Shown here piece by piece: positions 1-8,521 of a stretch of DNA of 45,293 bases. Within the stretch, counting starts at the first letter, position 1; every line of letters begins with the position of its first letter. The DNA is from Moritella sp. GTDB lineage: Bacteria; Pseudomonadota; Gammaproteobacteria; Enterobacterales; Moritellaceae. The translations under genes and the position numbers were made by a program. The DNA lies in assembly GCF_013215705.1 (NCBI RefSeq), contig NZ_JABSQR010000039.1:1-45293 (forward strand), read 5' to 3'. Below the pieces are notes generated by a model. It did no database searches. It saw nothing but the letters and a program-made list of their open reading frames with translations, and had not been told where the DNA came from.

Positions 1-94
1 GTTCTAATTTAGAACCTCATAGGTAATCTTCTTATCAGTTAAATAAGAATATTAGTGAATATGAAAAAACCAGCTTCGGCTGGTTTTTTGCGTT
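1..94. repeat. Left copy of 94-bp terminal inverted repeat
   Basis: These 94 bases match the reverse complement of 45200-45293 without gaps and with about seven mismatches by my hand alignment. The outer end is a near-palindrome (GTTCTAATTTAGAAC) and the inner end is an intrinsic terminator at 64-89. Homology stops just after the terminator, as expected if each copy is the 3' end of a duplicated transcription unit reading into the window. An rrn or tRNA operon is a plausible source, but neither is visible here. Confidence 0.85.
64..89. terminator. Bidirectional intrinsic terminator with TTCG loop
   Basis: An 11-bp perfect stem (AAAAAACCAGC / GCTGGTTTTTT) encloses a TTCG tetraloop, with runs of six A and six T giving a U tract on either strand. 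It can end transcription of the minus-strand gene at 136-1338 and of whatever reads in from the left edge. It is part of the terminal repeat. Confidence 0.85.
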
Positions 95-135
95 TTAGCG
101 ATCAACTAACAATATTTGAGTTGAAGCGACTCAAT

Positions 136-1338
136 TTATTTATCTTTCAGCAACAATATCCGCGCTTCGAAGTAATCAGGGAAAGTACGATAAGTATTAA
201 TATAGTCATCCCAGTTTTTAAAATAACCACCGAGGTAATCTAGCTGATATTGGTTGTTTTCAAATGCACCACCCGTGTCTGCTAATACCGTTAATCGACT
301 TTCGCCATTGTGCGTCAGCATAATTAACTTACCTAAACCTAAATGCGCTAGATCACCTGCAACCGTCACTAACGGATAAACCGGGATCTTATAATTAGCA
401 TCTTTACCGTAGCCCATTACAGAATTCGTTTTCTTGAAGTACCAGTAACGACCTTGTTCTTCTTTCTTTAGATTACGCTGATAACCGATGCCGTTATTAC
501 GATGCACATTAAAAAACTGGCTAGTGATCTCGCTACTATCGCCACTGATACTCTCATCATTAGTAATGTCGACTTTTACTGTGCCTTGCATTAATGAGTC
601 TTCTAAATCGTAACGCGACAGCCATACCATAGGCTCGGCTAACTCATCTTTATCTAAAATACCCGTGATTACATCCTGCTTAGTGAGTTGATGGCGAGTC
701 AAACTCAGTTCAGCATTAGCTTGCTCAAGTGTTAGATCTTTTTCATCATTCGGAATGGCATATAACGCATAAGGGGTTTCAGGGGTTTGCTTCGCAGTTC
801 CTTTAGCGAGTTTAATATAATATTTGGTCAGTAAAATTTTATCGTCAGGCATGTTTTTTAACAGCGGTTTATTTTTGGCAAAGCCCTGCGCTTGCTTTTT
901 ATCTGGCATCCAGCGGATCACATCAAAATGTTGGGCAATAAACTCAGCGTCCATCAAACGGCTTGGCGCACCGGTTAATTTATCTTCTTGCTCTATTTGG
1001 CAAATAAAATTGAGAGTGCGTTTTACTCGTTCTAAATCACCACCAAATTGCGCCGTCATGCCAGCGGTAATAATACCGGGGTCGTAATCTTTACCTAAGG
1101 CAAGGTAATCCACAGTGCCTTTAGCAACACTGCAGAGCTCGGCGGTAGATGGTGTGACCATCTTGCCAATAGCAGGACTTTTTTCTAGTTGGTAAATACG
1201 CTTTGCAGATGATGTTACTGCCGCACCTGGGTTTAAGTTAAGCTTTATGTTTTGGTGACTAACAGTTGCAGTACTCGCATAAGTACTCCAGGCCACCAGC
1301 ACATTAATGGTAAAGATAAATAAAGCACTAAGTTTCAT
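136..1338 (-). CDS. Secreted 3D-domain (MltA-like) protein
   Basis: A 400-residue exported protein with an N-terminal signal peptide (about residues 1-22, hydrophobic core ALFIFTINVLVAW). The C-terminal part, about residues 310-380, resembles the 3D double-psi beta-barrel of MltA lytic transglycosylases. It has a conserved-looking LADTGGAF with Asp354, followed by a second Asp at 367 (YQLDYLGG). In MltA the equivalent DTGG aspartate is the catalytic acid for cleaving peptidoglycan glycan strands. The first 300 residues match no family I recognise, so a periplasmic peptidoglycan-related role is inferred from the 3D region only. It stands alone, is divergent from the permease at 1565, and is followed by the terminator at 64-89. 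Confidence 0.6.
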   Translation of the reverse strand: MKLSALFIFTINVLVAWSTYASTATVSHQNIKLNLNPGAAVTSSAKRIYQLEKSPAIGKMVTPSTAELCSVAKGTVDYLALGKDYDPGIITAGMTAQFGGDLERVKRTLNFICQIEQEDKLTGAPSRLMDAEFIAQHFDVIRWMPDKKQAQGFAKNKPLLKNMPDDKILLTKYYIKLAKGTAKQTPETPYALYAIPNDEKDLTLEQANAELSLTRHQLTKQDVITGILDKDELAEPMVWLSRYDLEDSLMQGTVKVDITNDESISGDSSEITSQFFNVHRNNGIGYQRNLKKEEQGRYWYFKKTNSVMGYGKDANYKIPVYPLVTVAGDLAHLGLGKLIMLTHNGESRLTVLADTGGAFENNQYQLDYLGGYFKNWDDYINTYRTFPDYFEARILLLKDK

Positions 1339-1564
1339 TGTTTTATAAATCTCGCTGTCATTGGTCGCTATAAAATAATAGTCATGGTGATGAATAGGCT
1401 TAATTGTTTACAAGTGTGTATTTATCACCCCGATGTAAATCTAACCATCAAATTTCAAACACAAAACTGTAATGCAATTTAGACAAAATATAAACTCTAA
1501 GACGAGTAATTTACACTTTATTGACACCTGCAACCCCATACAAAATTAATTAAGGTAACCATCA

Positions 1565-2443
1565 ATGCACTTTTTAATCATTACAAACTTGGTATGGGCT
1601 TTTTCATTTAGCCTTATCGGCGTTTATCTGGCGGGTCAGGTTGATGCTTGGTTCTCGGTACTATTCCGCATCGGCTTAGCCATGTTGGTATTTATCCCAT
1701 TCTTAAAATTGGGCAACTTATCGCGTACCACAATGGCTAAAGTCATGGCGATTGGTGCTTGTCAGCTGGGTATTATGTACGGATTTTATTATCAATCCTT
1801 CTTGCTGTTATCTGTACCAGAAGTGTTGCTGTTTACCGTATTTACCCCGATTTACGTGACCTTAATTGATGATTTATTACATTCTCGCTTCAACCCTTGG
1901 TATTTAATTACTGCGATCATCGCGGTATTGGGTGCAGTGGTCATTAAATATGCCGGTATTAACGAAGGTTTCGTCGTTGGTTTCCTCGTTGTGCAAGGTG
2001 CGAATATGGCCATGGCGATTGGCCAAGTGGCTTATAAAAAACTATCTGAAAACGAATTAAAAGATGTGAAACACAGTGAAGTATTTGGTCTGTTCTATAT
2101 TGGCGCATTCCTGGTTGCCGTTATCGCGTTCATGTTACTGGGCAGCACAGAAAAAATGCCGACGACTACTACGCAATGGGGGGTATTAACTTACCTTGGT
2201 ATTATCGCGTCGGGTTTAGGTTACTTCATGTGGAATAAAGGCGCATGTTTGGTGAATGCAGGGACGTTAGCCGCGATGAATAACGTGCTAGTACCACTGG
2301 GTTTACTGGTTAATCTGGTAATTTGGAACCGTGATGCCGACTTAGTTAAACTGGCGTTAGGCGGCGGTATCATTTTGCTATCACTGATATTTAATGAAAC
2401 TGTAGTTAAGCAGAAAGTGAAACAAAAAACATTAGTACAGTAA
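1565..2443 (+). CDS. EamA/DMT-family inner-membrane permease
   Basis: A 292-residue polytopic membrane protein with about ten hydrophobic segments arranged as two repeated halves of five, typical of the 10-TMS drug/metabolite (EamA) transporters. The first helix (LIITNLVWAFSFSLIGVYLAG) has the usual N-terminal EamA pattern, and the C-terminal half contains LGYFMWNKGACLVNAGTLAAMNN, a common form of the second repeat. The start ATG is preceded by AAGGTAACC. The substrate cannot be read from sequence; members export amino acids, metabolites or drugs. A second, divergent EamA gene follows at 2595 with a dyad between them. Confidence 0.85.
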   Translation: MHFLIITNLVWAFSFSLIGVYLAGQVDAWFSVLFRIGLAMLVFIPFLKLGNLSRTTMAKVMAIGACQLGIMYGFYYQSFLLLSVPEVLLFTVFTPIYVTLIDDLLHSRFNPWYLITAIIAVLGAVVIKYAGINEGFVVGFLVVQGANMAMAIGQVAYKKLSENELKDVKHSEVFGLFYIGAFLVAVIAFMLLGSTEKMPTTTTQWGVLTYLGIIASGLGYFMWNKGACLVNAGTLAAMNNVLVPLGLLVNLVIWNRDADLVKLALGGGIILLSLIFNETVVKQKVKQKTLVQ

Positions 2444-2463
2444 GCTAATCGCTAGAATAAAAT

Positions 2464-2500
2464 CCTAGGTGATACCACTATCCACATTAAGTCACCTAGG
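2464..2500. terminator. Hairpin between the two EamA genes
   Basis: A 9-bp perfect inverted repeat, CCTAGGTGA and TCACCTAGG, is separated by 19 bases and lies 20 bp past the stop of the first permease. There is no strong T run after it, so it may be a weak terminator or an operator for the second permease. Confidence 0.4.
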
Positions 2501-2594
2501 TTACCTCTGCGGTCATATGATTCTAGAAATAAGTACTTCCCAATAACACTATATTCTCTGCTACAATCGCCTTTTTATACGCAAGCAGATCTCC

Positions 2595-3488
2595 ATGTAT
2601 TTTTTACTCCCGCTATTCACGGTTATCATTTGGTCAGGTAATTCCATTGTTAATGTTTTGTCGGCCAACGTTATCTCACCCGAAACCATCTCCTTCTATC
2701 GTTGGTTTATAGCCCTAATTACACTTACGCCTTTTTTAATCAAACCGGTATGGAAAAAACGCCAAGCGATTAAACCCTATTTAACTAAATTAGCATTCTT
2801 GGCATTATTGGGCATGGCGATTAACCAATCTCTCGCCTACTTTGCTGCGGCGACAACGACAGCAACACATATGACGCTAATTTTTGCCTTAGTGCCGTTA
2901 TTAAGCTTAATGTTTAGTGTGCCATTACTCGGAATCTCATTGACTAAAAAAGCATTGCTCGGCGCGGCTATTTCGATGACGGGTTTGGTGTATATGTTAA
3001 GCCACGGTCAAATTAGTAACTTACTGTCTGAGGGTATTAATATCGGTGATACCTACATGCTTATTGCAGCCTGTAGTTACTCGCTGTACGGGGTATTACT
3101 CAAGCGCTGGCGTCTGCCGTTTAATAACTGGATTGCGCTTTACGTGCAGATGGTATTTGCGGTCATGATCTTACTGCCTATACTCGCGTATAGCGGCCAA
3201 GTGAGCCTGAGCAGTGAAGCATTACCACTGGTATTATATGCCGCGATCCCAACATCGATATTAGCCACTTGGTTATGGATGCAGAGTATTCATTATCTCG
3301 GTGCCGATAAAAGCGCAATGTTCATGAATTTATTACCGGTATTTACTGCGATCATGGCGACCTTCATTCTTAATGAACAGCTATCAAGTTATCAGTTTAT
3401 CGGTGGTGCATTGGTATTGGCTGGGGTAATAATGACGCAGTTAAAATCGAAGAATTCGACAGGGAAAGTGGTTACAATTCCGTCTTAA
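2595..3488 (+). CDS. Second EamA/DMT-family permease
   Basis: A 297-residue polytopic protein with the two-EamA-repeat layout of about ten hydrophobic segments. The first helix contains FTVIIWSGNSIVNVLS followed by the ISPETISFYRW motif that marks many DMT exporters, and the second half starts near GDTYMLIAACSYSLYGVLLKRW. It differs clearly from the permease just upstream, so this is not a recent tandem duplication. The start ATG follows GCAAGCAGATCTCC, a weak ribosome binding site. The substrate is unknown. It probably has its own promoter, because a 151-bp gap with a dyad separates the two genes. Confidence 0.85.
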   Translation: MYFLLPLFTVIIWSGNSIVNVLSANVISPETISFYRWFIALITLTPFLIKPVWKKRQAIKPYLTKLAFLALLGMAINQSLAYFAAATTTATHMTLIFALVPLLSLMFSVPLLGISLTKKALLGAAISMTGLVYMLSHGQISNLLSEGINIGDTYMLIAACSYSLYGVLLKRWRLPFNNWIALYVQMVFAVMILLPILAYSGQVSLSSEALPLVLYAAIPTSILATWLWMQSIHYLGADKSAMFMNLLPVFTAIMATFILNEQLSSYQFIGGALVLAGVIMTQLKSKNSTGKVVTIPS

Positions 3489-3567
3489 TGTAAACGACAT
3501 AAATATGAGACTTAAAATTCTAGAGCGACATATTTATGGAACAAATAATATTCAAGTTCATGGATAA

Positions 3568-3593
3568 TTAAGGGGGCTATCTTCGCCCCTTAA
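3568..3593. terminator. Shared hairpin terminator
   Basis: An 8-bp perfect stem TTAAGGGG / CCCCTTAA with a 10-base interior lies between the convergent second permease and the pseudogene remnant and overlaps the latter's stop codon. It could serve both strands, although no long U tract follows. Confidence 0.55.
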
Positions 3594-4261
3594 CTAAGTA
3601 CTAAATTATTGTTTTTTTGTTCAGTTAACCATGTTTTAGTTACTTCATCCAAAGACTTTCCTTCGCGGGAGACCTGATAGTCGAGCGCTGCAACAATCTC
3701 ACGGATCGTGTATTGGTGGTGTAAAAACTGCGGTTTCCATAGCGGAACGACTACCCACTCTTTATTCACAACGGCTTGTTCGAATGCATTAAAGCAATCT
3801 TCTTCACTGCTTGTATAGAACTTATATCCAACATCGTTAAGGCTGTATTCATCCATCATCTTAATTGAAAATCGCGTTATCCCTGCTCCAGGATTAATAC
3901 CTTGGATGTCTTTTTCATACGAGTAAGCACTGCAGGTTTAAGCAAATCATCTACCTCCGCAACCGCCTCTTCCGGCACATAGTCTGGTCCCCCTCCAAAG
4001 TGCATACGGTTTATAATGCAAACCTAATTCAAGCAATGGTTCCATCTCTTCGACATCTGATTTATACATTCCATTATTGGACGGAAGCCAAGCGGAGGAT
4101 AGCATGTCAACCTTTCCAGACTTCAACTTAGCAAAGTTTTTGATGATAAAAAAGAGTGATTCATTTGAATGACTATCAAACATAATTTGATAGTCATTCG
4201 TAGCGATGGCTAGATATGTTAATGTTTGGATTATGGGATTTGGTAAAATTTTCGATGGCAT
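3590..4261 (-). pseudogene. Decayed glycine-betaine/choline-type ABC substrate-binding protein
   Basis: Two minus-strand fragments, 3947-4261 and 3590-3859, make one OpuAC/ProX-like protein when joined. The first contains FDSHSNESLFF, LKSGKVDMLSSAWLPSNNG and EEMEPLLELGLHYKPYA, the usual binding-lobe pattern. The coding then shifts frame near 4000, where the sequence encodes PDYVPEEAVAEVDDLLKPAV. It shifts again near 3910, where NPGAGITRFSIKMMDEY restores the C-terminal fragment. The signal peptide and roughly the first 70 residues are also missing, and no ABC or permease partner lies beside it. The gene is therefore very unlikely to be functional unless the frameshifts are sequencing errors. 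The family call rests on motif pattern only. Confidence 0.7.
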
Positions 4262-4596
4262 TTTAAAATCGAGGATATAGCGGTAGTTAAGACGTCCGGG
4301 GACGGAGCAAAATAAGATGAAATGTGTCGAACCGCACGAGAATAGTCATCAATGGTCGCTGCTCGTTTACCTTGCAGCCTTAAATTGTTAAGGTATTGTT
4401 ACTAAAGAAAATTAAATCGTTGCTGTTGTGAATGATTAATACTGAATACTCCAATAAGAGATCACTATAATAACGAACCCAATGTATGGGTTGAACAAAG
4501 GCGCTTAAAATGAGAAGTGCTAACAAGCAGCGGCAATCTTACCTCCGGCTACTAAAGGTATTTTGGTAAGCAGCCACTAATTTTTGGAGTAAATTT
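4262..4596. other. Non-coding stretch upstream of the pilin gene
   Basis: I see no credible gene here. It holds a small dyad AACCCA-atgta-TGGGTT at 4476-4492 and a weak dyad TACCT/AGGTA around 4544-4562, then the pilin ribosome binding site TTGGAG about 4581-4586. The missing N-terminal part of the decayed binding-protein gene would have lain here, but I could not trace it. Confidence 0.5.
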
Positions 4597-5076
4597 ATGA
4601 CTCAAGCCATACACACTAAAGGTTTCACTCTTGTAGAGTTGCTTATTGTGATTATTATTTTAGGGATCTTGGCATCCGTGGCGCTCACCAAGTTCGTTAA
4701 TCTGACAGATTCAGCACGTAAAGCTTCATTTAAAGGCTTAACAGGGGCATTACATGCTGCAGCAGATATGACCTATCTTAAGCAACGTGTTAATGGTAAG
4801 CAACCTAATGACTCCATTGTGATAGACGACTCTACAATTACCATGATTAATGGCTACCCCTCTCCCAGAAGCATGCGAGACTTAATCCTTGCTTCGGGTG
4901 GTAGATGGGAACTGGAAGACCCTAATAATTCCAGTTCTTGGAGTGGTGCGGTTAATTATGCTGAATATATGTGGGTGAAATCTGACGGAACTTATAACAG
5001 AACGTGCCGTGCTTACTACTACATAGATGTGACGATGACCAAATATGTAGTTGAGATTGACGAGTCGGGTTGCTAA
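4597..5076 (+). CDS. MSHA-like type IV prepilin
   Basis: A 159-residue class III prepilin. The short leader MTQAIHTKG is followed by FTLVELLIVIIILGILASVAL, giving prepilin peptidase cleavage between Gly9 and Phe10 and the invariant Glu at mature position 5. The hydrophobic alpha-1 helix continues to about residue 35. Cys137 and the C-terminal Cys159 can form the disulphide-bounded D-region seen in MshA and PilA pilins. The ALTKFVNLTDSARKASFKGLTGALHAA stretch resembles MSHA major pilins. No pilus assembly genes lie nearby, so it is an orphan pilin that would depend on machinery elsewhere. The ribosome binding site is TTGGAG, ten bases before ATG. Confidence 0.85.
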   Translation: MTQAIHTKGFTLVELLIVIIILGILASVALTKFVNLTDSARKASFKGLTGALHAAADMTYLKQRVNGKQPNDSIVIDDSTITMINGYPSPRSMRDLILASGGRWELEDPNNSSSWSGAVNYAEYMWVKSDGTYNRTCRAYYYIDVTMTKYVVEIDESGC

Positions 5077-5128
5077 GTACTGTTCTTCTTTCTGGGGCTA
5101 TATTGTAAATATTTAAAAGGATAGGTTA

Positions 5129-5695
5129 GTGAATCCATATAAAATCTACATCTTCTTATTTTGTATAATATTTTCCAATTCTTTATTGGCTCAAAGTTAT
5201 GAATTCAAAAACTTCCTTATTACACCTGATGCTGTAGGACCAATAAAGAAAGGAATGACGGTAAAAGAAGTTATGGATTTTCTTCCTAAAAACCAGATTA
5301 AAAAAGTAATCGGTTATGGGGAGTTTGGAGAGCCTGAATATGATGACTTTGAAATTTATGATGGCTTAGGAAATCATTTGTTAACTATCACCCCATATGG
5401 TAAGGCTGATTTAACGAGAAAAATAAATAGAGTTCTAATCTTAGATGATAGATTTAGAACTGGTTCAAACATTGGTTTAGGCTCAAACTATAAAGATATA
5501 AAGAAGGCTTATCCAAATTTGAATGCCTCACCAGATATGGACGTTGTGGTCCTTGCGCTAGATGAATTAAATGCATGGATTAGCATTAATAAGAAGCTGT
5601 TACCAAGTGATTGGTGGGATAATGAAAATAAGCAAGTTCTCCTTAACAAAATCCCTTTAGATGCGATCACCAATATATTTGTAATCTGGTGGTAA
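5129..5695 (+). CDS. Small exported protein of unknown function
   Basis: A 188-residue protein that I do not recognise. The start is GTG at 5129, supported by AAAAGGA eight bases upstream. The first 22 residues (IYIFLFCIIFSNSLLAQS) form a signal peptide with an LLAQ cleavage region. The mature part begins VGPIKKGMTVKEVMDFLP, a phrase seen in small periplasmic proteins that sense or bind a ligand, but I would not assign a function. It follows the orphan pilin by 52 bp on the same strand with no terminator between, so the two may be cotranscribed. The region is AT-richer than the cobalamin genes. Confidence 0.6.
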   Translation: MNPYKIYIFLFCIIFSNSLLAQSYEFKNFLITPDAVGPIKKGMTVKEVMDFLPKNQIKKVIGYGEFGEPEYDDFEIYDGLGNHLLTITPYGKADLTRKINRVLILDDRFRTGSNIGLGSNYKDIKKAYPNLNASPDMDVVVLALDELNAWISINKKLLPSDWWDNENKQVLLNKIPLDAITNIFVIWW

Positions 5696-5859
5696 TGAAA
5701 CGTGACGATAAAAATGTGCACTTTAGTGAGGCGTTAACCTCAATTTCGCTATACTTTCTGTAATACGAACCCTATCCTTTGAAGCTCTAAGCTATTATGT
5801 CTATAAACAAGATAGTACAGATCTATAAAATAGTCTCATTGTGGTCATTTTGAAAACAC

Positions 5860-5885
5860 CCCCAAGTGATGCCTATTACTTGGGG
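5860..5885 (-). terminator. Terminator of the cobW-cobO operon
   Basis: An 8-bp perfect stem CCCCAAGT / ACTTGGGG with a 10-base loop. Read on the minus strand it is followed by GTGTTTTC, a modest U tract. It lies 32 bp beyond the cobO stop codon, where the operon should end. Confidence 0.7.
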
Positions 5886-5916
5886 TTACATTCACTAACC
5901 AATAATCTAATTCAAA

Positions 5917-6519
5917 CTACCAATCAACGCCTTTTCTAATTTTAATCCCGGCTCTGAATGCATGTTTGGTATCTTGAATATCACTGACGGTGTCAGCCAT
6001 TTCAATTAACTCAGCACTGGCTCGACGGCCAGTGACAACCACAGATTGCTCGCGTGGGCGGTTCTTTAATGCATCAAGGATTTCGTCTTTCGGCAAGTAA
6101 TCATAACTTAGCATGTAAGTTAATTCATCCAGCAACACCACGTGAATATCCGGATCTTTTAAAAAAACTTTAGCCTGTTCCCATACGATTTTAGCCGCAG
6201 CAATATCCACCTCTCGGTCTTGGGTATTCCAAGTAAAGCCAGTGCCCATCACCGCAAAAGGGACTCCATGTTTTTCTAACAGGTTACGCTCACCGCAATC
6301 CCATTTACCTTTAATAAACTGCACCACTGCCGCTTTATAACCATGGCCGACGCAGCGCGTGACATTACCAAAACCCGCTGTTGATTTACCTTTACCATTC
6401 CCCGTGATCACCAACATAATACCGCGTTCTTCTTTGGCTTTTTCGACGCCTTTTTCCACCTTGATTTTACGGTTACGAGACTTACGTAAATGTTTTTCTA
6501 CTTCGGTCATTTCTGTCAT
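5917..6519 (-). CDS. cobO: Cob(I)alamin adenosyltransferase (corrinoid adenosyltransferase)
   Basis: Transfers the 5'-deoxyadenosyl group of ATP to Co(I) corrinoids, in de novo synthesis and salvage. The 200 residues match the CobA/CobO/BtuR family length. A basic N-terminal extension (about 1-33) precedes the P-loop GNGKGKST at residues 40-47, the variant in which ATP binds in reversed orientation. Further family motifs are VVQFIKGKW, HVVLLDELTYML and VVVTGRRASAELIEMADTVSD. It is the last gene of the minus-strand operon, 44 bp after cobC, and is followed by a terminator. The name btuR is equally used. Confidence 0.95.
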   Translation of the reverse strand: MTEMTEVEKHLRKSRNRKIKVEKGVEKAKEERGIMLVITGNGKGKSTAGFGNVTRCVGHGYKAAVVQFIKGKWDCGERNLLEKHGVPFAVMGTGFTWNTQDREVDIAAAKIVWEQAKVFLKDPDIHVVLLDELTYMLSYDYLPKDEILDALKNRPREQSVVVTGRRASAELIEMADTVSDIQDTKHAFRAGIKIRKGVDW

Positions 6520-6563
6520 TATTTTACCCTACCCTATAATTCCATTTGTTTTGGCAATGTTTG

Positions 6564-7181
6564 TTATTTTGGATCCGCGACTTTATTGGTATAACACAAT
6601 TGCGGAAAATGCTCGCCTTCATGGGCAAATACACTGATGTGGCTAATGCTGGCGTAATCAATTTTAATCCGCTGAAATTGTACGCCTTGCAGATAATCTA
6701 TTTTTAAACACCAAGCGATTAACGTACGGATCACCCCTGAATGCACAAACAATGCAATACGCTTACCTTGATGCTGTTGTAATACACTCAGTAATGCAGT
6801 TTCAACACGTTGTGAAAAATCCGCTAATGACTCCCCATTCGGTGGGGTATTGTTAGCCGGATCGATAAAAAAATTGTGCATGTCTTGCGGAAAGTCATTG
6901 TGTAAATCCTGATAAGAACGGCCATCCCAATCACCAAAATCAAACTCAACAAAGTCAGGTTTAATATATAAAGGCAATTGTTGTTGCGCTGCTATGTATT
7001 CAGCGAATAACGCACAACGCTGTAAAGGTGATGCGATCATCACATCAATATCAGTAAGATTGGCGCTAATGTCGAGCATTTTCTGCCAACCTAATTCAGA
7101 CAATTCCGGATTAGTACGGCCTAATAACGCATTACGGATCTGCGGTTCGCCATGACGCACTAAATACAATTCAGTCTGCAT
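6564..7181 (-). CDS. cobC: Histidine phosphatase, probable alpha-ribazole phosphatase
   Basis: A phosphoglycerate-mutase-like enzyme expected to remove the 5' phosphate of alpha-ribazole-phosphate or adenosylcobalamin-phosphate. The catalytic motif LVRHGEP is at residues 7-13 with the nucleophilic His10. IASPLQRC carries the second conserved Arg, FDFGDWDGRSY is the CobC-like acidic motif, and LFVHSGVIRTL supplies the second catalytic His. It sits directly downstream of cobU (adjacent codons), which supports the cobalamin role. A second, distinct member of the family occurs at 34853. The last 20 residues run into a short gap before cobO. Confidence 0.88.
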   Translation of the reverse strand: MQTELYLVRHGEPQIRNALLGRTNPELSELGWQKMLDISANLTDIDVMIASPLQRCALFAEYIAAQQQLPLYIKPDFVEFDFGDWDGRSYQDLHNDFPQDMHNFFIDPANNTPPNGESLADFSQRVETALLSVLQQHQGKRIALFVHSGVIRTLIAWCLKIDYLQGVQFQRIKIDYASISHISVFAHEGEHFPQLCYTNKVADPK

Positions 7182-7739
7182 CTACCCCCCTTTCAATGCT
7201 AACGGTAATCCAGCCACCACTAACGTCGCTTTATCAGACACCTTCGCTATCGCCTGATTTAACCAACCTGCATGATCAACAAAACTGCGGGACAACTCGC
7301 CCATCGGCACAATACCACTACCGACTTCGTTACTGACAATCACACAGTCGCCCTCGAACGTCGTTAACGCAGTGATAAATGCCTGGCGTTGAGATCCAAA
7401 TCCAGCAAAGTTATCAGAACAGATCCAATTGCTTAACCACAAGGTCATGCAGTCAATCAGTACCACGGCATTGGTGCCCGATAATGTTTGCAAACAACTC
7501 GCCAGTTGCAAAGGTTCTTCCACCAGCGACCAATTCTGATCACGACGTTGCTTATGTAAGTCAATGCGTTGCTGCATTTCATCGTCGTAGATGGTTGCAG
7601 TGGCGAGATAAATTAATTTTTTACCTGTATTTTTCTTACTCGGGCTGTACTGATCAGGGCTTTGGCTTAATTCACCCGCGAGGTTTTCAGCATAGACACT
7701 CTTGCCCGAACGAGCACCACCAATGACTAAATGGATCAT
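7182..7739 (-). CDS. cobU: Adenosylcobinamide kinase / guanylyltransferase
   Basis: Bifunctional enzyme that phosphorylates adenosylcobinamide and then transfers GMP to give AdoCbi-GDP. The 185 residues match CobU/CobP. The P-loop GGARSGKS occupies residues 7-14. YLATATIYDDEMQQRIDLH contains the region with the guanylylated His, followed by VEEPLQL, VLIDCMTLWLSNW and VSNEVGSGIVP, all typical of the family. The start overlaps the cobS stop by 4 bp (ATGA), indicating translational coupling, and cobC follows immediately. Confidence 0.96.
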   Translation of the reverse strand: MIHLVIGGARSGKSVYAENLAGELSQSPDQYSPSKKNTGKKLIYLATATIYDDEMQQRIDLHKQRRDQNWSLVEEPLQLASCLQTLSGTNAVVLIDCMTLWLSNWICSDNFAGFGSQRQAFITALTTFEGDCVIVSNEVGSGIVPMGELSRSFVDHAGWLNQAIAKVSDKATLVVAGLPLALKGG

Positions 7740-8521
7740 CCTTGCAGTCCTATAATTAATACCATATAAATTAATAACTCACTGAGTTGCTGCGCTAAAC
7801 CAAGTAAATCACCGGTGATTCCACCCACTTGTTTATGCACAAAACGACGAAAACAAAACACAAACACCACTAATGCAAATAGCATAGGCAAGATTAATTC
7901 AGGCAGCAGTAATAGTGGTAACAATCCTAATATTAAGCTGATATATAAATCACTACGTTGCTTAGGTTCAGCCACAGATTTAGATTTAGTATCGGCGGTT
8001 TCACGTACGTAAGGTGAGATAAACATCATCACAGTTGCTACCGTCCGACTTAACGGATGAGCAATAAGTAATGCCAGCATGACGCTGTTATAACTAGAGA
8101 CACTGATGTTGCTATAACTCAATAACAACGCAAATTTAATCGTTAATACAAACCAGATGGCAATCGATCCATAACTGCCAACCCGCGAGTCTTTCATGAT
8201 CGCGAGTTTCTGTTCGCGCGTCCAACCACCACCGAGTCCATCAGCCGAATCCATCAGACCGTCTTCGTGAAACGCTCCAGTAAGCAATACGCCAGTAAGC
8301 ATGGCAAACAAGATGGCAATGTCGACACTAAAATAAAGTTGAGTAAAGTAATATACCGCACTGCAACAACCGCCAATTAGCCAGCCCACCACCGGAAAAT
8401 AACGACAAGATTGATTTAACTTATTGGCACTAAAATCTAAATTAGCGGGCACTGGAATACGAGAAAAGAATCCCAATGCCAACCAAAACAGTGCTAACTC
8501 AACTTTGACTCGATTCATCAT
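7736..8521 (-). CDS. cobS: Adenosylcobinamide-GDP ribazoletransferase (cobalamin synthase)
   Basis: Joins AdoCbi-GDP and alpha-ribazole (or its phosphate) in the inner membrane. The 261 residues carry several hydrophobic helices and the family signature HEDGLMDSADGLGGG from His85, whose acidic residues bind Mg2+. MKDSRVGSYGSIA follows, as in all CobS proteins. The C-terminus contains the KQVGGITGDLLGLAQQL motif, again conserved. The start and stop each overlap a neighbour by 4 bp (cobT upstream, cobU downstream), so cobT-cobS-cobU are translationally coupled. Confidence 0.96.
   Translation of the reverse strand: MMNRVKVELALFWLALGFFSRIPVPANLDFSANKLNQSCRYFPVVGWLIGGCCSAVYYFTQLYFSVDIAILFAMLTGVLLTGAFHEDGLMDSADGLGGGWTREQKLAIMKDSRVGSYGSIAIWFVLTIKFALLLSYSNISVSSYNSVMLALLIAHPLSRTVATVMMFISPYVRETADTKSKSVAEPKQRSDLYISLILGLLPLLLLPELILPMLFALVVFVFCFRRFVHKQVGGITGDLLGLAQQLSELLIYMVLIIGLQG

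Noticed and set aside
55-243. Open frame of 62 codons on the plus strand
   Set aside because: It is created by the terminator region and overlaps the end of the 3D-domain gene in another frame. It has no ribosome binding site or recognisable protein.
4262-4596. Possible integron attC-like site near 4490-4530
   Set aside because: A GAACAAAGGCGCTT-like word resembles the start of a V. cholerae repeat, but no matching inverse core or integrase is present.
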